Part shown: piece by piece, positions 31,721 to 32,751 of the stretch
Layout: each line of letters starts with the position of its first letter
Position numbering within the stretch: position 1 is the stretch's first letter
Assembly: GCA_036897485.1 (NCBI GenBank)
Contig: JAYMTF010000617.1
Location: 1 to 32,751, forward strand
Origin: Pelargonium nanum
Taxonomy: Eukaryota > Streptophyta > Magnoliopsida > Geraniales > Geraniaceae
Direction of reading: 5' to 3'
DNA length: 32,751 nucleotides
Position numbers and translations under genes: made by a program
The notes under the pieces: model-generated
Told to the model about the DNA's origin: nothing
The model's database searches: none
What the model saw: only the letters and a program-made list of their open reading frames with translations

Positions 31721-32212
31721 AAACTTAGCGGCGTGTATTAAATTAGGTACAAATTAAAACTTCGTGTATCACAAAATAAACAATTAAGATACTTCGCATA
31801 AAAGAACACACGTACAAGATATTGAAGTGCACAAAAAAGGGTCCACAAAACAATGATCAATACTTCACCTAAGCCAAGAGACACAAAGTCAAAAGACCCA
31901 CAAATTGGACAATCAACAACCCACCAAAAATGACATAATGTGTTCATAGAACACAAGAATTTGACATGGATGTTGCTCCGGCAAGCCACGTGTAGCTCCG
32001 GCCGGTCAGTTTCAGATGAACCATGATTCTTGAACATGATGATCAAATTGCCACATATTAGATCCTTAAACGAACCAGCTAACCTAGAATTATGGTGCAA
32101 TTTGGAAAGTAACATACGTGGTACAAGGCGTGTACGTACCATGATTACCTCCATCTACACCTATGTTGTACGTGTCCCATGCACTAAGAATCATTTTCTT
32201 GTCGGTTCGGCT

Positions 32213-32575
32213 TAGAATATAATATAAGAGTTACAAATGAGATTTTCTCGTATCAATTTAAGTTTTCTGTTAAGTTGGTTCTAATATTAGTATTAGCTAT
32301 CTGAAAATTAAGTGTTCAAATTTTGACATTTCTGAAAGGCTTGAACTATTTATATGTCTAATCTATTCTCTTATGTTTTTAGTAACAATTGCTTCTCTAT
32401 TTACTTATGGTTCACGAAAATGAGCCGAGCTTCCAATTTCAATGATTTACCTAAAAGCACAATGAGAATACACGTGAGTGGACATGTTAAAATACAATAT
32501 AGATAAATATTTAAATTAAAAATAAATTCATTAACTTCAGTTCGTAGTTAGTTTGATCATCTAACTATCACTATA
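32213..32575 (+). mobile_element. Degraded TRIM-like relic
   Basis: Compared with the TRIM at 14641, this segment shows the same order: an AGAATATAATATAAGAG start, GTTAAGTTGGTTCTAA at the end of the left repeat, then words like the primer-binding site and the interior (TGTTCAAATTTTGACA against GGTTCAAATCTTGACA). Then comes CACGTGAGTGGACATGTTAAAA, matching the purine tract and the start of the right repeat. It is clearly more decayed and older than the first copy, with many changes. The exact ends and the target duplication are not clear. Confidence 0.5.
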
Positions 32576-32751
32576 TTAATTTTACTTATTTTTTCTTTAA
32601 ATTTTGATTTAACACTCAAACATTTGGGCTAGAGATGTAGCCCTAGATCTTATCTTATTGATTTTATCTTGAAGATACAGTTGATGAGTAAGAATCAGAA
32701 AGGCAGAGAAATTTTTCTGCAGCCATAATGTTAAAAATTGAACCAATTTGA
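32576..32751. other. AT-rich window end
   Basis: No gene or repeat is recognised in the last bases of the window. Confidence 0.3.

Larger units (their letters stand above)
29993..32212. other. Region downstream of HIP
   Basis: About 29993-30250 should be the HIP 3' untranslated region. After that I find no gene. About 30370-30560 contains GTGTCAATTCAGG and GGGTT-rich sequence that may be another hAT-like relic. The minus-strand 138-codon frame at 31738-32154 shows no family feature and is probably chance. Confidence 0.4.

Noticed and set aside
31738-32154. 138-codon minus-strand frame downstream of HIP
   Set aside because: No recognisable domain, no plausible start context, no neighbouring exons; likely chance in AT-rich DNA.
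1-32751. tRNA, rRNA or microRNA genes
   Set aside because: tRNA-like boxes occur only in SINE contexts with no full cloverleaf; I saw no rRNA sequence and no convincing long hairpin precursor.

Overview
This window looks like nuclear DNA of a flowering plant, a eudicot and probably a rosid. The evidence is AT-rich intergenic DNA, short exons split by GT-AG introns, a plastid transit peptide on a nuclear gene, and many small plant mobile elements (a TRIM, a CACTA miniature, tRNA-derived SINEs, hAT-like and Tourist-like MITEs). I could not run homology searches; species-level placement is not possible from reading alone.

Five host genes can be assembled exon by exon. They are: (1) HOP/STI1, the Hsp70-Hsp90 organizing co-chaperone, + strand, 2326-5759, 7 exons, 575 aa. 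(2) Chloroplast elongation factor G (SCO1 type), - strand, 13927-7630, 4 exons, 783 aa. (3) A secreted pectin methylesterase/invertase inhibitor, - strand, 19255-18659, single exon, 198 aa. (4) A GPI-anchored non-specific lipid transfer protein, + strand, 23694-25553, 3 exons, 152 aa. (5) HIP/FAM10, the Hsc70-interacting co-chaperone, + strand, 26434-29992, 11 exons, 437 aa. All splice phases close and all five end in a natural stop codon.

Layout: 1-2026 is a gene-free upstream region with short direct repeats. A Tourist-like inverted-repeat element and a perfect three-unit heat-shock element lie directly in front of HOP. HOP and EF-G converge on a spacer holding a decayed LINE fragment (zf-RVT plus RNase H). 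EF-G has a 2.3-kb first intron largely built from a higher-order tandem repeat. The spacer 14-18.6 kb holds a complete-looking TRIM (14641-15161), a CACTA miniature (15808-16118) and a SINE with perfect target duplication (17582-17780). The spacer 19.3-23.7 kb is AT-rich with a truncated SINE and other repeat remnants. The last 2.7 kb holds repeats and a second, degraded TRIM-like relic.

Functionally, HOP and HIP are both Hsp70 co-chaperones built of TPR and DP/STI1 domains, and they sit about 21 kb apart. EF-G serves plastid translation; the PMEI and the LTPG act at the cell wall and cell surface. From memory, the order HOP - EF-G - PMEI - LTP matches the Arabidopsis block At1g62740-At1g62790, so this is probably an ancient conserved block rather than a new system. 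I see no strong candidate for a wholly undescribed biological system. The most interesting items are the repeat-built leader intron of EF-G, the small retroelements, the HOP/HIP linkage and an unusual Cys/His-rich insert in HIP.
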